Part shown: piece by piece, positions 24,065 through 26,413 of the stretch
How positions within the stretch are numbered: position 1 is the first letter of the stretch
Layout of the letters: the number at the start of each line of letters is the position of its first letter
Origin: Leptotrichia sp. oral taxon 215 str. W9775
Lineage (GTDB): Bacteria; Fusobacteriota; Fusobacteriia; Fusobacteriales; Leptotrichiaceae
DNA length: 26,413 nt
Reading direction: 5' to 3'
NCBI RefSeq assembly: GCF_000469505.1
Contig: NZ_KI272847.1
Coordinates: forward strand, 1 to 26,413
Notes under the pieces: generated by a model
Database searches by the model: none
The model's input: only the letters and a program-made list of their open reading frames with translations
Told to the model about the DNA's origin: nothing
Program-made: the position numbers and the translations under genes

Positions 24065-24734
24065 CTATTATCACAACCCGCTCTTCATCTTCTATTTTTC
24101 CATTCTTGTTTCTTTCAAGGTCTATCTTTTCTCTTATAAGATTCTCATTTTCAAGTTGTTGTTCAAGGTCTGCCCTTCTGTAATCATTTATAACTCTTGC
24201 ACCATTTTTTATTTCCTTTTCAAATTCTCTTAATAAACTTAATCTTGCCATTATTAGTTTCATCTTCTCTTTTTCATCTATTGATAAATCTAATAATTTT
24301 TTTTCAAGTTCTTCTTTCTGTTCAGATATTTTTATTAATCTTTCTTTTGCATCCGAATATTTCTCTTCAGCTATGAATCTTAAAATTTTCTCGCTCTGTT
24401 CTATTTGGATACTTCTTACACTTTTTTTATTTCTGTAATATGTACTCTCTGAAATGTCATTTTTTTCTATAATTTCCTTTTTTGTAAGATTATTGATAAT
24501 ATCTGACTTTATCTGTGTTTCTTTTGATAAAGTAACCATTTGTTTTTGGTTACTTTTTTTAGTTCGGTTACTTTTGTTTTTGGTTACTTTATTCTGTTTT
24601 TTTTTAACCCATTTCCCTTCAGAACTCCATTTTTTTATTCTGCTTAAACCAATGTTATATTTTTTAGACAGAATACTCATACTCGTTCCGTTTTCATATT
24701 CATTCTTTATTATTAATTTTATGTTTTCATGCAC
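24045..24734 (-). CDS. terS: Terminase small subunit
   Basis: This 229-aa, very basic protein has an N-terminal helix-turn-helix (about 5-45; NGTSMSILSKKYNIGLSRIK), a lysine/asparagine-rich linker, a second HTH-like segment (TKKEIIEKNDISESTYYRNK) and a helical oligomerisation region. It ends in an acidic tail that would contact terL. The GTG at 24732-24734 is chosen because AGGAGG lies 9 bases upstream. A longer frame from 24785 would start inside the terminator hairpin. It recognises the packaging site. The linker DNA contains the AAAGTAACC repeat cluster described separately. Confidence 0.87.
   Translation of the reverse strand: MHENIKLIIKNEYENGTSMSILSKKYNIGLSRIKKWSSEGKWVKKKQNKVTKNKSNRTKKSNQKQMVTLSKETQIKSDIINNLTKKEIIEKNDISESTYYRNKKSVRSIQIEQSEKILRFIAEEKYSDAKERLIKISEQKEELEKKLLDLSIDEKEKMKLIMARLSLLREFEKEIKNGARVINDYRRADLEQQLENENLIREKIDLERNKNGKIEDEERVVIIDDTDKN
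24529..24590. repeat. AAAGTAACC repeat cluster inside terS (candidate pac site)
   Basis: Three minus-strand copies of AAAGTAACC lie at 24582-24590, 24566-24574 and 24548-24556 (start spacings 16 and 18), plus one inverted copy at 24529-24537. The repeats are read in different codon frames (as KVT, KSN and MVT), so protein sequence alone does not explain them. Pac sites in SPP1 and P22 lie in or near the small terminase gene, which makes this a good packaging-site candidate. Confidence 0.55.
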
Positions 24735-24760
24735 ATTCCTTTTCCTCCTGTAATTTTCTG

Positions 24761-24810
24761 AAAAAAGAAAAAGCGGACCTGTCACGTATTGCTACGCAAC
24801 AGATCCGCTT
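24761..24810 (-). terminator. Strong 18-bp hairpin terminator/attenuator upstream of terS
   Basis: On the minus strand AAGCGGATCTGTTGCGTA (24793-24810) pairs along all 18 positions with 24771-24788 (three wobble pairs) around a GCAA tetraloop. TTTCTTTTTT follows at 24761-24770. It lies between a strong promoter (24866-24894) and the terS ribosome site (24744-24749), so that promoter's transcript would stop after about 100 nt unless the terminator is overridden. Confidence 0.88.
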
Positions 24811-24819
24811 GGGATGCTC

Positions 24820-24835
24820 TGGATAAAATTATCCA
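24820..24835. promoter_or_regulatory. Palindrome between late promoter and hairpin
   Basis: TGGATAA and TTATCCA are perfect 7-base arms around two bases. The palindrome sits in the transcribed leader, about 30 bases past the -10 element and 10 bases before the terminator hairpin. It could be an operator for a phage regulator or a small RNA hairpin. Confidence 0.45.
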
Positions 24836-24865
24836 ATATATTCTTTTGTTTTTTATTTCTTTAAT

Positions 24866-24894
24866 ATTATACCACTTTTATATATATTTTTCAA
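24866..24894 (-). promoter_or_regulatory. Strong promoter before terS (candidate late promoter)
   Basis: TTGAAA (24889-24894) and TATAAT (24866-24871) are 17 bp apart, and TGG immediately precedes TATAAT as an extended -10. It points towards the terminase genes. The predicted transcript start is near 24859. Confidence 0.82.
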
Positions 24895-24909
24895 CAGTTT
24901 AAAGTTATT

Positions 24910-25425
24910 CTATATATATCCTTTTTCTTTGAAAAATACTAAAAGATTATACATATTTTCTATTGACTTTTTACCACATATTACATATTTCGTTGGTTCT
25001 GTAAAATTTTCTTGACCTTTTTTTCTTAAAATCAGATAACAAGGTTTATTTACTGCTGCAAATGCTCCTAAACTTCCAGCCAACATGTATCCGGCTAAAA
25101 CATCAACAGATTGATTATTTTTGTTAGGAACTTCAAACTCTACATTATAATCTTTTATATCAAATAATTCATATTTTCTGTGAATTGTTTCCATAAATCG
25201 ACCATCATCATTGAATATAAGATATTTATACTTCCCTGTTTCTATTTCTCTGTAGTTATTAAAGCCTATTCTTTCCAATTCTTCCCTGAACTTTTTCTCT
25301 TTTTTTCTCAAGCTCACATGAAATATTATTGTTGCTATCAAAAATGGTGGAAAAACGAAAAAAATAATAGACATAAAATATGCAAAAAACAAAGATAATT
25401 TAACACTGAAACTTCTCATAGTCAT
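24910..25425 (-). CDS. Membrane-anchored protein of unknown function
   Basis: In this 171-aa protein residues about 8-40 form a long hydrophobic stretch, probably a two-helix hairpin, followed by a basic segment RKKEKKFREEL. Residues 45-105 are a soluble domain containing YKYLIFNDDGRFMETIHRK. A second hydrophobic, small-residue segment AGYMLAGSLGAFAAV lies at about 110-124. The ATG has AAAGGAG about ten bases upstream. It has its own consensus extended -10 promoter and lies outside the structural operon. Position and topology suggest a lysogen-expressed membrane factor such as superinfection exclusion. No family is recognised, so this is inference. Confidence 0.65.
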   Translation of the reverse strand: MTMRSFSVKLSLFFAYFMSIIFFVFPPFLIATIIFHVSLRKKEKKFREELERIGFNNYREIETGKYKYLIFNDDGRFMETIHRKYELFDIKDYNVEFEVPNKNNQSVDVLAGYMLAGSLGAFAAVNKPCYLILRKKGQENFTEPTKYVICGKKSIENMYNLLVFFKEKGYI

Positions 25426-25455
25426 CTGATTTCAACTCCTTTTTAAATTTAATAA

Positions 25456-25483
25456 ATTATACCACATCATTAAGCTTTTTCAA
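25456..25483 (-). promoter_or_regulatory. Extended -10 promoter for the membrane protein gene
   Basis: TTGAAA (25478-25483) and TATAAT (25456-25461) are 16 bp apart, with TGG just before TATAAT. It shares the ten bases GTGGTATAAT with the promoter upstream of terS. Confidence 0.8.
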
Positions 25484-25497
25484 AGAAAAAACAATGA

Positions 25498-25617
25498 TTA
25501 TTTTTCTTTTTTGAAAATATTTTTTATCCTACTGATTATTTTTCTGCTTTCTTTCTTTATTAGCACTCTTTTATTATTATCATTCACTAATTCTATACTG
25601 TCATATTTAAAATTCAT
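25498..25617 (-). CDS. 39-aa small basic protein
   Basis: This short ORF starts at ATG 25615-25617 with AAGGAG 7 nt upstream and ends at TAA 25498-25500. The product starts MNFKYDSIELVNDNNKRVLI and ends in a lysine-rich amphipathic helix. The good ribosome site and close position (11 bases) after the antirepressor gene support translation. No family is recognised. Confidence 0.5.
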   Translation of the reverse strand: MNFKYDSIELVNDNNKRVLIKKESRKIISRIKNIFKKEK

Positions 25618-25628
25618 ATATTATCTCC

Positions 25629-26378
25629 TTATCCTAAAAATTTATTTATGAAATATTGTTGCCCTTTTCCTGTAATTTTCGGTGTCTTTGTTATTTTTAC
25701 ACCTTCTGAAGCTGACTGTCTTGTTCCTTCTTTTATTACAAATAATCCTAAGTTCATTGATTTCTGCGTTGGTAAATTCCAGTCTGAGCCTTTCTTTGAA
25801 ATCAAATATCCATTAGCTCTAAAATATTTGAACAGTCTATCTTCTCCTGTATTTATTCCTTTCTGTTTCAAAAGCTTTGCCATTTCTCTTACTAAAATAC
25901 AATCATCTGATACAGTCAGAGAATTTGCAAAAGCAACTGCTGGAGCCTGGTCCTCTATTTGTTTTTCTAATTGCATTCTTTTCTCTTGCTCCTCTTTTAA
26001 TCTTGTAAAGGCTTTTATTGCCAAATCAGGATTATTTAACAGTTCATCTGTTGCATACATTCCTGTCTTTCTTATTGAAGGTAACACTTCATCAAATACC
26101 CAGCTTTCAAAAACTTCGGCTTGAGGTAAATTTGATTTTGTAATTAATCTATATAAGTTTCCTTCATCAATAAATTTTTTCTCTTGTTTTCCACCTTTTG
26201 TAAGGACTGAACGATTCGTGCACCCCTTTTCTTTACAGTGGTCTCTTATTGCTTTTTGTGGATTTGAATATCCTAATATTTTTGCAACTTCAGTTGCTGG
26301 AAAATATTCTTTTCCATTTTCAACTAAAATTTCTATTTCTCCAAACTTTTCACTTTTAAATATTTGTAATTCATTCAT
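25629..26378 (-). CDS. BRO-N / KilAC phage antirepressor
   Basis: This 249-aa protein has an N-terminal BRO domain (about 1-105). Hallmarks are YFPATEVAKILGYSNPQKAI (26-45), EGNLYRLITKSNLPQAEVFE and WVFDEVLPSIRKTGMY. A helical linker follows (115-145). The KilAC/ANT domain (about 148-245) includes REMAKLLKQKGINTGEDRLF and the terminal ITGKGQQYFINKF. Such proteins relieve repression by phage repressors or bind DNA directly, promoting the lytic switch. AGGAGG precedes the ATG. It is the only clear regulatory gene here and marks the boundary with the early region beyond 26413. Confidence 0.92.
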   Translation of the reverse strand: MNELQIFKSEKFGEIEILVENGKEYFPATEVAKILGYSNPQKAIRDHCKEKGCTNRSVLTKGGKQEKKFIDEGNLYRLITKSNLPQAEVFESWVFDEVLPSIRKTGMYATDELLNNPDLAIKAFTRLKEEQEKRMQLEKQIEDQAPAVAFANSLTVSDDCILVREMAKLLKQKGINTGEDRLFKYFRANGYLISKKGSDWNLPTQKSMNLGLFVIKEGTRQSASEGVKITKTPKITGKGQQYFINKFLG

Positions 26379-26413
26379 ATTTTATCCTCCTATTATACTA
26401 TTTTAAGCAGTAG

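Noticed and set aside
24735..24785. Longer N-terminus for the small terminase (GTG at 24785)
   Set aside because: It would start inside the terminator hairpin with no ribosome site. The GTG at 24734 has AGGAGG 9 bases upstream.
25481..25518. AAAGAAAAA / TTTTTCTTT inverted repeat after the 39-aa ORF
   Set aside because: The stem is almost only A-T pairs and no T-tract follows on the minus strand; weak as a terminator.
25648..26124. 158-codon plus-strand ORF opposite the antirepressor
   Set aside because: It is antisense to a clear BRO-N/KilAC gene and has no ribosome site or recognisable domain.
26392..26397. TATAAT near the antirepressor start
   Set aside because: It lies almost touching the AGGAGG at 26385-26390, so a transcript from it would barely contain the ribosome site. 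A -35 cannot be seen because the window ends.

Overview
This window is the late (structural, packaging and lysis) half of a contractile-tailed temperate phage or prophage in a very AT-rich bacterium. Base composition is roughly 30% G+C by eye. Strong AGGAGG ribosome sites and TTGAAA/TATAAT promoters fit a low-GC host such as a Fusobacteriota member (Leptotrichia-like) or a low-GC Firmicute. I cannot decide the host from sequence alone. No integrase, repressor, replication gene, tRNA or CRISPR array is visible, so the attachment ends and early region lie outside the window.

Almost everything is on the minus strand and should be read from right to left. At the right edge lie a BRO-N/KilAC antirepressor (25629-26378), a 39-aa ORF, and a small membrane protein (24910-25425) with its own strong promoter. 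Next is a control segment (24761-24894): a near-consensus promoter, a short palindrome and an exceptionally stable terminator hairpin, all before the first packaging gene. The packaging/head module follows: small terminase (containing a repeat cluster that looks like a pac site), large terminase, portal, Mu F-like protein, DUF2213 protease-scaffold (with a nested scaffold start), decoration protein, DUF2184-type capsid and an unknown. The neck module comes next: DUF4054 adaptor, a 58-aa gene, HK97 gp10-like protein, and an apparent head-closure/tail-terminator fusion. The contractile tail follows: sheath, tube, a two-frame tail chaperone, tape measure, hub proteins, spike, gp25-like W protein, baseplate J, gpI-like protein, fibre and fibre chaperone. 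The left end is the lysis region: permuted NlpC/P60-like protein, M15 endolysin, holin candidate and small membrane proteins, closed by a terminator at 215-246.

Two cargo genes interrupt the fibre-lysis part, each with its own signals. One is a plus-strand acyltransferase-3 (3923-4924), plausibly a surface-modifying conversion gene. The other is a class II Fic protein (1526-2605) bracketed by its own promoter and terminator.

The points most worth following up are the AAAGTAACC repeats inside terS, the promoter-hairpin leader before terS, the nested scaffold start, the +1/-2 frame arrangement of the tail chaperones, and the neck fusion. There is no gene-free stretch longer than 300 bases. The largest gap (1258-1525) holds a set of inverted repeats and a terminator.
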